10,154 bases of DNA, taken from assembly GCA_946060825.1 (NCBI GenBank), contig CAMGPO010000018.1:1-10154 (forward strand). Direction: 5' to 3'. The notes beneath the pieces are model-generated. The model did not search any database. It was not told where the DNA came from and worked only from the letters and a program-made list of their open reading frames with translations. Position 1 is the stretch's first letter. Each line of letters starts with the position of its first letter. The stretch is from an uncultured Clostridia bacterium (GTDB taxonomy: Bacteria > Bacillota > Clostridia > Oscillospirales > Oscillospiraceae). Positions 1 to 6,456 of the stretch are shown here, piece after piece. Both the position numbers and the translations under genes were made by a program.

Positions 1-2
1 CC

Positions 3-17
3 GCCGGCTCTGCCGGC
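3..17 (-). terminator. Possible stem-loop downstream of malQ at the window edge
   Basis: Two copies of GCCGGC (3-8 and 12-17) are separated by three bases. GCCGGC is its own reverse complement, so the pair forms a 6-bp GC stem with a 3-nt loop. It lies 18 nt past the malQ stop codon on the minus strand, where an operon terminator would be expected. Any U-tract would lie beyond base 1, so I cannot tell whether this is a real intrinsic terminator or a chance GC repeat. Confidence 0.35.
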
Positions 18-34
18 TGGTTTCCAGTGCGGTT

Positions 35-1510
35 TCAGATTCTTCCGTAGAGCTTTGTCATTTCGCCAATCTCTCTTGCCAGCTTCTCTGTGAGCTGTCC
101 GGGCGCCAGGCGCCAGCGCCAGTTCTTGCCGTCGGTGGTGCCGGGATGATTCATCCGGGCGCCCTCTCCCAGCTCCAGCCAATCCTGCATCTGGGCAACG
201 AACATCTTTGCCACGGAACCCATACCGGCTCGGATGACGGCACGGCAGATGCTCTCGTCCGGACCCTTGGCCAGATAGCGCACGGCGTAGGCATAGTCCT
301 CCGGACTCGTGGCCTGGGACCACTGGACCAGGGTCTCATTGTCGTGGGTGCCGGTATAGCAGATGCAGTTGTTATCGTAGTTGTGGGGCAGATAATCGCT
401 CGGCTCCCGGGAGTCAAAGGCGAATTCCAGCACCTTCATGCTGGGGAATCCGGATTTCTTCACCAGGGCCACGACCTCCGGCGTCATGAAGCCCAGGTCT
501 TCTGCGATGAACTGGAGCTCCGGCAGCTCCCGCTTGATGGCGCGGATCAGGTTCATGCCCGGGCCCTTGACCCAGACGCCATTCCGTGCTGTCAACTCGC
601 CGTAGGGCACGGACCAATAGCTCTCAATGCCGCGGAAATGGTCAATGCGGACGACGTCAAAGAGACCTGCCGCGGCCCGCATCCGCGCAATCCACCAGCT
701 GTAGCCGTCCTTCTTCATGCGCACCCAGTCGTAGAGGGGATTGCCCCAGAGCTGGCCATCGGCGGAAAAATAGTCCGGCGGCACACCGGCCACACATCTG
801 GGCCGCCGCTCCTTGTCGAGCTGGAAGCTGCGGGGACTGGACCAGACGTCGGCGGAATCCAGCGGAACATAGATCGGCACGTCGCCGATGATCTGGACCC
901 CGTGGGCATGGGCGTAGCTCCGCAGGGCCTTCCACTGGACAAAGAACTCATACTGAAGGAAGCAGTGGAACTGGATCTCCTCCTGAAGCTCGGAGCGGTA
1001 ATACTCCACTGCCTCAGGCTTATGGTTGCGGATCTCCTCCGGCCACTCGCTCCAGGGCGCCCCGCCGAAATGGCTCTTGATGGCCATGAACAGGGCGTAC
1101 TCGTCGAGCCAGGAGCGCTCCTCCTCCGCAAAGCTGGCAATGGAGGATTCCTGAGCCCGGAAACGGGCAAAGGCTTTTTTCAGCACCGTCAGGCGCTGCG
1201 CAAACAGGATACCGTAATCCACCTTGGTCGGATCCTCAGACCAGGTCACAGAAGCGATCTCCTCCGGCTCCAGCAGTCCCTCCTCCACCAGCAGATCAAG
1301 GTCAATCAAATAGTGGTTGCCGGCATAGGTGCTGAAGGTCTGGTAAGGCGAATCGCCATAGCCTGTGGGACCCACTGGCAGAATCTGCCAGTAGCGTTGG
1401 CCCGCCGCCTGCAAAAAGTCCACAAACTGGAAGGCTGCCTTTCCCAGGGTGCCGATCCCGTAAGGGCTCGGCAAAGAAGTGATATGCATCAAGATTCCAC
1501 TGCTTCGCAT
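35..1510 (-). CDS. malQ: 4-alpha-glucanotransferase (amylomaltase, MalQ)
   Basis: This 491-residue cytoplasmic GH77 enzyme transfers glucan segments between maltodextrins, releasing glucose and making longer chains for phosphorylase. The N-terminus MRSSGIL..TSLPSPYGIG is the usual start of the family. The catalytic signatures are all visible: VRIDHFRG with the nucleophile Asp290, FIAEDLG with the acid/base Glu337, and TGTHDNET with the transition-state stabiliser Asp390. GDVPIYVPLDSADVW (209-223), AGVPPDYFSADGQLWGNPLYDW (241-262) and the C-terminal MNHPGTTDGKNWRWRL are also typical. Length is normal for the compact bacterial type. The ATG is preceded by GAGG at 10-nt spacing and lies inside the 3' end of the upstream regulator gene (22-nt overlap), so translation is probably coupled. 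It is the last visible gene of the uptake operon and the best clue that the substrate is maltose or maltodextrin. Confidence 0.97.
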   Translation of the reverse strand: MRSSGILMHITSLPSPYGIGTLGKAAFQFVDFLQAAGQRYWQILPVGPTGYGDSPYQTFSTYAGNHYLIDLDLLVEEGLLEPEEIASVTWSEDPTKVDYGILFAQRLTVLKKAFARFRAQESSIASFAEEERSWLDEYALFMAIKSHFGGAPWSEWPEEIRNHKPEAVEYYRSELQEEIQFHCFLQYEFFVQWKALRSYAHAHGVQIIGDVPIYVPLDSADVWSSPRSFQLDKERRPRCVAGVPPDYFSADGQLWGNPLYDWVRMKKDGYSWWIARMRAAAGLFDVVRIDHFRGIESYWSVPYGELTARNGVWVKGPGMNLIRAIKRELPELQFIAEDLGFMTPEVVALVKKSGFPSMKVLEFAFDSREPSDYLPHNYDNNCICYTGTHDNETLVQWSQATSPEDYAYAVRYLAKGPDESICRAVIRAGMGSVAKMFVAQMQDWLELGEGARMNHPGTTDGKNWRWRLAPGQLTEKLAREIGEMTKLYGRI

Positions 1511-2535
1511 GATTTCGAATCCTCTTTCATTTCAGCGTTCAACCTTTTTACACTCTCATAAATGGTAAGGTCGTAAGGGATGGTAAGGTGTCTGGACGGC
1601 GCACCGTCGATAGTGTCCAGCAGAATCTTCACGCAGTCAGTCGCCATCTGCTCCGTCTGCTGCCGAACCGTCGTCAACTTTGGGGTATAGAACCGGCCCA
1701 CGGGCACGCCGTCAAAACCGATGACGGATACGTCCTCCGGCACCCGCAGATCATGGTCATAGATGCAGCGGATGGCACCGAGGGCCAGCACGTCGGCCAT
1801 GGCAAACACCGCTGTCACACGATGGCCGCAGGAATTCAGCACCCGCTCCATGGAGGCGTAACCGCCCTGCAGAGAAAAGCGGGTCGTCTCATAGCTGCAC
1901 AGCTCCATGCCAGGATACTGCCGCAGAGCCTTGGCGCAGCCTTCATACCGCAGGCGACTGATCTCGGACACCTGGCAGTCACCGCCGATGACGGCAATCT
2001 CCCGGTGGCCCTGATCCATGAGATAGGATAGGGCCGAGCAGGCGGCAGCCGCGTCGTCCGTACTCACGCTGGAGAGGTTGGCAAAGCCCAGGTGGGCCGC
2101 CGTGTTGGTCACCAACACGGCGGGCACCTGGATCTCGCCGAAATCTGCCAGGAAATTCTGGCTGGTTCCGCCCAGGAACAGGATCCCAACGGGTTTCTTC
2201 TCCCGGCAGAGCTGAAGCGCGCAGTGGACCTCATTTTCGTCCTCATCGATGTAGTGGACGATCAGGGGATAGTCTGTTCCGGCCACACGGGCCTGGATCT
2301 GCTCCACAAGCTGGGCAAACAGTTCGTTGGCCCGTCCCTTGACGATGACCACAATGGAGTTGCTCCGCTGCTGCTTCAGATTCTTGGCATTGCTGTTCAG
2401 TTCAAAACCGGCCTCCTTGACGATGGCCATGATGGTTTCCCGCGCCTTGTCGCTGACATTGGGCTGGTTGTTCAGGACGCGGGATACCGTGCCCAGGGAA
2501 TAGCCCGACAGGCGGGCCAGGTCTTTGATGGTCAT
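1489..2535 (-). CDS. LacI-family transcriptional regulator, probably local repressor of the maltodextrin operon
   Basis: This 348-residue protein has an N-terminal LacI helix-turn-helix (MTIKDLARLSGYSLGTVSRVLNN, 1-23). A hinge-helix region follows (about 47-60), with Leu53 at the position where family members insert a leucine into the central CG step of the operator. The rest is a periplasmic-binding-protein-like effector domain from about residue 60, containing VIGGDCQVSEISRLRYEGCAKAL and VPEDVSVIGFDGVPVG. The start is supported by GAGG about 10 nt upstream. It sits 24 bp after the MalG-like permease gene and overlaps malQ by 22 nt. Its position inside the operon suggests it senses a malto-oligosaccharide and acts on the palindrome at 5962-5977, which has a CG centre of the type this family binds. 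That pairing is inference; the palindrome could equally be a CcpA site. The ligand cannot be read from the sequence. Confidence 0.93.
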   Translation of the reverse strand: MTIKDLARLSGYSLGTVSRVLNNQPNVSDKARETIMAIVKEAGFELNSNAKNLKQQRSNSIVVIVKGRANELFAQLVEQIQARVAGTDYPLIVHYIDEDENEVHCALQLCREKKPVGILFLGGTSQNFLADFGEIQVPAVLVTNTAAHLGFANLSSVSTDDAAAACSALSYLMDQGHREIAVIGGDCQVSEISRLRYEGCAKALRQYPGMELCSYETTRFSLQGGYASMERVLNSCGHRVTAVFAMADVLALGAIRCIYDHDLRVPEDVSVIGFDGVPVGRFYTPKLTTVRQQTEQMATDCVKILLDTIDGAPSRHLTIPYDLTIYESVKRLNAEMKEDSKSCEAVES

Positions 2536-2559
2536 AAGGGGATTTCCTCAGAAGTGTGT

Positions 2560-3408
2560 TTATCCTTTGACTGCGCCGGCGGCAACACCTTTGATGATAT
2601 ATTTCTGGCAGAATAGGTAGACAATGATGATGGGCAGAATCGCCATCATGATGATGGCCATGGTCGCGCCCAAATCGACGGTGCCATAGCTGCCCTTCAG
2701 ATACTGGACATGGATCGGAATGGTTCTGTACTTGGTGATATCCAGCACCAGATAGGGCAGGAGGTAGTCGTTCCAGACCCACATAAGCTCCAGGATGCCG
2801 ACGGAAATCAGCGTGGGCTTGAGCATGGGCAGCACCACCAGGAAGAAGGTGCGGACCGGTCCACAGCCGTCGATGGCCGCAGCCTCTTCAATCTCCAGAG
2901 GCAGGCCCTTAACAAAGCCGACGAACATGAAGATCGCCAAGCCGGCGCCGAAGCCCAGATAAATGACAGGGATCGTCCAGGGGGTGTTCAGATGGAGCTT
3001 GTCCGCCGTATCGGTCAGGGTAAACATGACCATCTGGAAGGGCACGATCATGGAGAACAGGCAGAGATAGTAGAAGAGGTTGGCAAAGCCGCTGCCGACG
3101 CGGGCGATATACCAGGCGGCCATGGAGCAGCACAGGAGGATCAGCACCGTCGAGACAACGGAGATCCAGACGCTGTAGCCCGCGGACTTCAGGAAAGGAT
3201 AGTTGCCGAAGGTCAGGCCCTTGAGATAGTTGGCAAAACCGACAAAGCTCTCGCTGTTCGGAAGGGCAAAGGCGCTCTGGTTGATGCTTGCGTTGCTCTT
3301 GAGCGAGTTGATGACAACCTCGAAAATGGGCATGATCCAGACGAGGCAGAGCAGCACAAAGACCACGGTCAGAACCGTGCTGGCATTGGAATAGCGTTTC
3401 ACTTTCAT
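2560..3408 (-). CDS. Carbohydrate ABC transporter permease, MalG-like
   Basis: This 282-residue integral membrane protein belongs to the binding-protein-dependent permease family (MetI-like fold), with about six hydrophobic segments beginning at residues 10-35. The cytoplasmic EAA loop that contacts the ATPase is clear: EEAAAIDGCGPVRTFFLVVLP (about 174-194). The C-terminus FCQKYIIKGVAAGAVKG is the usual ending of MalG-type subunits. The start is preceded by AAGGAGG, which lies within the last codons of the MalF-like gene; the stop and start overlap as TAATG (1 nt), so the two half-channels are probably made in equal amounts. It would pair with the MalF-like subunit to form the channel for sugar delivered by the binding protein. 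Substrate specificity cannot be assigned from the permease alone. Confidence 0.95.
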   Translation of the reverse strand: MKVKRYSNASTVLTVVFVLLCLVWIMPIFEVVINSLKSNASINQSAFALPNSESFVGFANYLKGLTFGNYPFLKSAGYSVWISVVSTVLILLCCSMAAWYIARVGSGFANLFYYLCLFSMIVPFQMVMFTLTDTADKLHLNTPWTIPVIYLGFGAGLAIFMFVGFVKGLPLEIEEAAAIDGCGPVRTFFLVVLPMLKPTLISVGILELMWVWNDYLLPYLVLDITKYRTIPIHVQYLKGSYGTVDLGATMAIIMMAILPIIIVYLFCQKYIIKGVAAGAVKG

Positions 3409-4337
3409 TACTGCTGAACCTCCTTTTTCCGGGTTGCATACTGCTGAGACAGCGCCAGGACGGCGACCAGCAGGAAGAAGATCACAGCCTTGGCCTGAGC
3501 AACGCCGTGGTACTTGTTACTGATATTATAAGTGGAATAGATATTCAATGCCATCAGTTCGGACATATTGATCTTGACTTTGTTTACCTTGTCAATGACC
3601 TGAGGCAGACCGCCGGTAAGAGCCAGGTTCTGGTCAAACATCTTGAAGGAGTTGGTCAGGGTCAGGAAGGTGCAGATGGTGATGGAGGGCATCACATTGG
3701 GAATGGTGACCCGGAACAGGGTCTGCCAGCCGTTGGCGCCGTCGATCTTGGCGGCCTCCATCATATCCTCGGGCACCGCCTGGAGGCCGGCGATGTAGAT
3801 AATCATCATGTAGCCGATCTGCTGCCAGGCCACCAGAATGACCAGGCCCCAGAAGCCGTAGGTGGCGTTCGCCGCCAGATAGGTACCGTAGTTCTTCAGA
3901 ATCGCGTCGAAAATCAGGGACCAGATATAGCCCAGAACGACGCCGCCGATCAGGTTCGGCATGAAGAAAACGGTGCGGAACAGGTTGGAGCCGCGCATCT
4001 TCTGGGTCAGGGCGTAGGCGACCGTAAAGGCAAAGACGTTGATGACGATGATGGACACCACAGCAAAGGCCGCCGTGTACCAGAAGGCGTGGGCAAAGCT
4101 GGCGTCGGTGAACGCCTTGGCATAGTTGGCAAGGCCGACCCACTCCGCGTCACTGGGGACGTTGAAGGTGCAGAAGGACAGGTAAATTCCCTGCAGGAAG
4201 GGCCAAATGAAGCCGATGCAGAAGCAGAGAAACACCGGCAGAATAAACAGCGGGAACCACTTCCGGATAGGGCGGCGGAGCAGATCACTGTTCACAGCGG
4301 AGCCGTCACGTTTTTTCTTTTTGCGCAATGAAATCAT
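3408..4337 (-). CDS. Carbohydrate ABC transporter permease, MalF-like
   Basis: This is a membrane subunit of the sugar importer, 309 residues from the chosen start. After a very basic N-terminus (MISLRKKKKRDG) come about six membrane spans, the first being FPLFILPVFLCFCIGFIWPF. The EAA loop MEAAKIDGANGWQTLFRVTIP is at about 193-213 and is followed by the typical TNSFKMFDQNLALTGGLP segment. The frame stays open upstream to 4493, but that extension reads through a strong intergenic stem-loop and has no membrane or family character. The ATG at 4335-4337 has AGGA 8 nt upstream and fits the family start. An in-frame ATG at 4361 lacks a ribosome binding site. The 182-bp spacer before this gene separates it from the binding-protein gene. 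It overlaps the MalG-like gene by 1 nt. Confidence 0.93.
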   Translation of the reverse strand: MISLRKKKKRDGSAVNSDLLRRPIRKWFPLFILPVFLCFCIGFIWPFLQGIYLSFCTFNVPSDAEWVGLANYAKAFTDASFAHAFWYTAAFAVVSIIVINVFAFTVAYALTQKMRGSNLFRTVFFMPNLIGGVVLGYIWSLIFDAILKNYGTYLAANATYGFWGLVILVAWQQIGYMMIIYIAGLQAVPEDMMEAAKIDGANGWQTLFRVTIPNVMPSITICTFLTLTNSFKMFDQNLALTGGLPQVIDKVNKVKINMSELMALNIYSTYNISNKYHGVAQAKAVIFFLLVAVLALSQQYATRKKEVQQ

Positions 4338-4380
4338 CCTCTCTTTCCTTTTTTGAAACATGGTTGTGATATGGCTTTCC

Positions 4381-4440
4381 CTCCATAAGGCACAAACATA
4401 CCTCCTGCGCAGGGCAAGGAGCAGGTTTCTGCCTATGGAG
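4381..4440 (-). repeat. 60-nt imperfect inverted repeat (likely RNA hairpin)
   Basis: The outer arms CTCCATA (4381-4387) and TATGGAG (4434-4440) pair perfectly. After a one-base bulge, GGCA (4389-4392) pairs with TGCC (4430-4433); further in, AAAC (4394-4397) pairs with GTTT (4425-4428) and CTCC (4402-4405) with GGAG (4418-4421). The four nested helices leave a 12-nt apical loop. The folding is my reading of the complementarity, not a computed energy. On the minus-strand transcript, part of the AGGAGG at 4401-4406 is paired, so the fold could hide a ribosome binding site. Confidence 0.45.
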
Positions 4441-4459
4441 CGCCACCGGTTTGAGAAGC

Positions 4460-4485
4460 GGGGGCCGGGCTGTTGCCCGGCCCCC
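4460..4485 (-). repeat. Perfect 11-bp GC stem-loop after the solute-binding protein gene
   Basis: The arms at 4460-4470 and 4475-4485 are exact reverse complements made entirely of G and C, with a 4-nt loop. The stem begins 34 nt past the stop codon of the solute-binding protein. No run of T follows on the minus strand, so it is unlikely to be an efficient intrinsic terminator. It more likely blocks 3' exonucleases or causes pausing. This would enrich the binding-protein part of the message over the permease part, as known for the malE-malF spacer of enteric bacteria. Confidence 0.7.
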
Positions 4486-4519
4486 GTCAGCATTGATGTA
4501 TGAAGCTGTTGCCGTTGAA

Positions 4520-5923
4520 TCAGCCGTTCACAGTGGCATACTCAATGGCCCAGCCGTCCACACAGGCGGAGACAACCTCGTCCCAGTTGGCGTCGGACTG
4601 ATCGGCGGAGTAGGCAGCCAGAGCGGTGACAACGCCGGCTCTCCAGGAGTCCACATTGGGGGTGTAGTTGAAGGCCCAGGACACGGTGTACTTGCCCGCA
4701 TTGACCAGATCGTTGGCGTCGGCGCAGAACACGTTCTCAGGAGCCTTGGCAGACTTGAAGGGAACGGAACCGAACTGCTCAGCCAGCATAGCGGTGCCCT
4801 CGTCAGAGGTCACGACCCAGTACATGAAGTCGAGGGTAGCCTGGATGTCTTCCTCAGAAGCCTGCGCGTTGACAGCCCAGCAGTTCTCGGTGCCGGAGCA
4901 GAGACCAGCGTCAGCCTCGCCGTCGACGCCGCAGTAGATCGGGATCATGGCCAGGTCTTCGGCGTTCATCTTGTAGCCAAGATCGTCGCTCAGAACCAGG
5001 TTGGAGTACTCCCAAGTGCCGTTCTGATAGAAGACGGCCTCGCCATTGCCAAACTGCGCCTCGGCCTCGTCACCGGTGGAGCTGGTCAGGGAAGCGGGAT
5101 CGGCAGCGGCATTGTTAATGTAGAGATCCCAGATGTTGCGGAAGTTGTCCATGTAGGCGCCGGTGATCTCAGCGGGCTGCTCGGTCACGCCGTCATCACG
5201 GAACTCGTAGTACAGAGGCATATTGGCCAGGTGGCCGGAGAATCTCCAGGAGGAGCTGCCGTCCAGGCCGGAAGCGGTGAAGGCGTCGAAGCCCAGTTCG
5301 TCAGCGCGGGCGTGGATGTCCTCGGCGACGGTCTTCAGGGAAGCGAAGTCGGTGATTTCGTCCAGGGAGTGGCCGGCCTCTTCCAGAAGCGCGGTGTTGA
5401 CGATGATGCCGAAGCTCTCATAGCAGTAGCCAGCAGCCTTCAGCTCGCCAGCCTCGTTATAGAGGTTGAAGCTGTCGGTGGACAGTTCGTTGGCGAAATC
5501 GGTGCCAGTCAGGTCGAGGCAGTAGCTGTCCCAGTTGGCCAGGGCGGCAGCGTTGCCGCAGTTGAACAGGGTGGGGGCGCCATCCTTGCCCATCTGAGCG
5601 TTCAGGGTGGTGTCGTAGTCGCCGGAAGCAGCGGTGACGACCTTGACGGGAACACCGGTCTGCTCCGTGTAGGACGCAGCCAGAGCCTGCCAGGCGGCAT
5701 CAGCTTCGGGCTTGAAGTTCAGGTAGTAGACAGAACCGGCAGCGGAGGCGGCGGGCTCTTCAGCAGCGGGCTCCTCAGCGGCGGGCTCTTCGGCAGCGGG
5801 TTCCTCAGCGGCGGGTTCTTCCGCTGCGGGCTCCTCGGCGGCAGGCTCTTCGGTCTTGGCAGCGCAGGCGACCAGGCTCAGAACCATCATGACAGCCAGA
5901 AGCAGTGCAATCAGTTTCTTCAT
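4520..5923 (-). CDS. Carbohydrate ABC transporter solute-binding lipoprotein (probably maltodextrin)
   Basis: This 467-residue extracellular receptor of the importer is anchored to the outer face of the membrane. The signal peptide MKKLIALLLAVMMVLSLVAC ends in a lipobox (LVAC), making Cys20 the lipidated first residue. Residues 25-59 are seven exact copies of EEPAA, forming an acidic, Pro/Ala-rich spacer between the lipid anchor and the domain. The remaining roughly 400 residues are a family 1-type solute-binding protein, with AASGDYDTTLNAQMGKDGAPTLF, GNGEAVFYQNGTWEYSN, and a late MYWVVTSDEG segment. AGGAGG lies 11 nt before the ATG. It is the first gene of the operon, about 62 nt after the predicted transcription start, and is followed by a stem-loop that may raise its abundance. 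Specificity for maltodextrin is inferred from malQ at the operon's end, not from binding residues. Confidence 0.93.
   Translation of the reverse strand: MKKLIALLLAVMMVLSLVACAAKTEEPAAEEPAAEEPAAEEPAAEEPAAEEPAAEEPAASAAGSVYYLNFKPEADAAWQALAASYTEQTGVPVKVVTAASGDYDTTLNAQMGKDGAPTLFNCGNAAALANWDSYCLDLTGTDFANELSTDSFNLYNEAGELKAAGYCYESFGIIVNTALLEEAGHSLDEITDFASLKTVAEDIHARADELGFDAFTASGLDGSSSWRFSGHLANMPLYYEFRDDGVTEQPAEITGAYMDNFRNIWDLYINNAAADPASLTSSTGDEAEAQFGNGEAVFYQNGTWEYSNLVLSDDLGYKMNAEDLAMIPIYCGVDGEADAGLCSGTENCWAVNAQASEEDIQATLDFMYWVVTSDEGTAMLAEQFGSVPFKSAKAPENVFCADANDLVNAGKYTVSWAFNYTPNVDSWRAGVVTALAAYSADQSDANWDEVVSACVDGWAIEYATVNG
5747..5851 (-). repeat. Seven 15-bp tandem repeats encoding EEPAA
   Basis: Seven 15-bp units in perfect register encode EEPAA x7, just after the lipidated cysteine of the solute-binding protein. 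The units differ at synonymous positions (for example CTCTTC, CTCCTC and TTCCTC on the plus strand) while the amino acids stay identical. This suggests the protein sequence is kept by selection, or that the array is not very recent. In-frame 15-bp units can be gained or lost without breaking the gene. Confidence 0.95.
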
Positions 5924-5961
5924 TGTTACATTTTCCTCCTAATCGTATTGGTGAGGCAGAT

Positions 5962-5977
5962 ATGGAAACGTTTCCAT
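5962..5977. promoter_or_regulatory. LacI-family / CcpA operator (perfect 16-bp palindrome)
   Basis: ATGGAAACGTTTCCAT is an exact palindrome with a central CG. It matches the Gram-positive cre consensus WTGNAANCGNWWNCAW at every position, and it is also a typical operator for MalR-like LacI regulators. It lies about 9-24 nt downstream of the predicted start of the binding-protein operon, a position where a bound repressor would block transcription. Candidate binders are the regulator encoded at 1489-2535 and a CcpA encoded elsewhere; sequence alone cannot separate them. Confidence 0.88.
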
Positions 5978-5991
5978 TTCTGTCTGGGAGT

Positions 5992-6021
5992 ATTATAGCA
6001 CTATATTTTCCTGTTTTTCAA
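5992..6021 (-). promoter_or_regulatory. Promoter of the carbohydrate uptake operon
   Basis: On the minus strand there is a TTGAAA -35 box (6016-6021), an 18-bp spacer, and a consensus TATAAT -10 box (5992-5997) with an upstream TG (TGCTATAAT), that is, an extended -10. The predicted start is near 5985, giving a leader of about 62 nt that contains the operator and AGGAGG. Confidence 0.85.
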
Positions 6022-6102
6022 TCGTTTTTACGAACTTTTTAACAAATCAGCGTTTTCCATAATTTTTTTTATTTTTTTTGTACGTTTTGGCGAATCCGCA
6101 GT
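6022..6102. other. AT-rich spacer between the NusG_II gene and the uptake promoter
   Basis: This short stretch is rich in A and T runs (notably T-runs at about 6062-6080 on the plus strand). I find no clear terminator hairpin after the NusG_II gene, so read-through from the apbE operon into the uptake operon is possible. The A-tracts just upstream of the uptake promoter could act as an UP element. Confidence 0.5.
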
Positions 6103-6456
6103 TCAGCCGGCAGAAGCGTCGGGTTCTGCTGCGCCGGCAAAGCGGATGACCAGCCGGTTGGGCAGGCAGACAATGGGCGCACCGCCGGAGCAGGCGCCCC
6201 GCTCCATGCAGATGTGATCCGGGCAGTCCGCCTCCATGACGCGGATTGCTCCGTCCTTTACTTCTATGGTATTGCTGCCCGTCTCTGCGTCTACGGTGAA
6301 GATCTGGTCGATCCCCAGATTCACGGTTTTCACCAGTTTGCCGTCCGACCAGATCTCCGCCCGGGTGCTGCCGCTGCCGGTGAACAGCACCGCCGTCAGC
6401 ACCACGCCCAGAAGCAGCAGTGTGCCAAAGAGCAGGAGCCAGTATTTTGTCTTCAT
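6103..6456 (-). CDS. NusG domain II-containing small membrane protein
   Basis: This 117-residue protein has one N-terminal membrane segment (about 5-26, YWLLLFGTLLLLGVVLTAVL) and a single NusG_II (DUF1312) domain outside the membrane. The family core is recognisable: AEIWSDGKLVKTVNL, then DCPDHIC, then IVCLPNRLVIRF. It holds Cys78, Cys83 and Cys97 in the usual places, plus an extra Cys89 in GAC. Despite the name it is not the transcription factor NusG. The family's biochemical role is not settled; members commonly sit beside ApbE and other extracytoplasmic redox genes. Here its ATG overlaps the apbE stop as ATGA, and AGGTGA lies 7 nt upstream, so the two are co-translated. A role as a helper or redox partner in flavinylation is inference from context. 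Confidence 0.87.
   Translation of the reverse strand: MKTKYWLLLFGTLLLLGVVLTAVLFTGSGSTRAEIWSDGKLVKTVNLGIDQIFTVDAETGSNTIEVKDGAIRVMEADCPDHICMERGACSGGAPIVCLPNRLVIRFAGAAEPDASAG

Larger units (their letters stand above)
4334..4519 (-). other. Structured spacer between binding-protein gene and permease genes
   Basis: This is the only large gap inside the uptake operon. It holds two inverted repeats, annotated separately (4460-4485 and 4381-4440), plus an AGGAGG at 4401-4406 on the minus strand that is too far from the permease ATG to serve it. A GTG 7 nt after that AGGAGG opens a 19-codon frame (4334-4393) whose TGA overlaps the permease ATG as ATGA. No promoter with good -35 and -10 boxes is evident. 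Spacers of this type often set the ratio of abundant binding protein to scarce permease. Confidence 0.6.

Noticed and set aside
146..1561. 471-codon open frame on the plus strand opposite malQ
   Set aside because: malQ on the other strand has all catalytic motifs. This frame has no family resemblance and reads through the regulator-malQ junction.
4460..4485. GC hairpin as an intrinsic terminator
   Set aside because: No T-run follows on the minus strand, and the operon clearly continues into the permease genes.
4338..4493. Upstream extension of the MalF-like permease start by 52 codons
   Set aside because: It would translate the strong intergenic hairpins, lacks a ribosome binding site at its ATG and has no family similarity; the ATG at 4337 fits better.
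4451..5998. 515-codon open frame on the plus strand opposite the solute-binding protein gene
   Set aside because: It is the antisense of a clear lipoprotein gene, with Gly/Val-rich low-complexity translation, no ribosome binding site and a reversed image of the EEPAA array. The open frame follows from GC-rich codon use.
6062..6080. T-rich runs as a terminator U-tract
   Set aside because: I find no GC stem ending directly before them on the plus strand, and no plus-strand gene upstream that would need termination.
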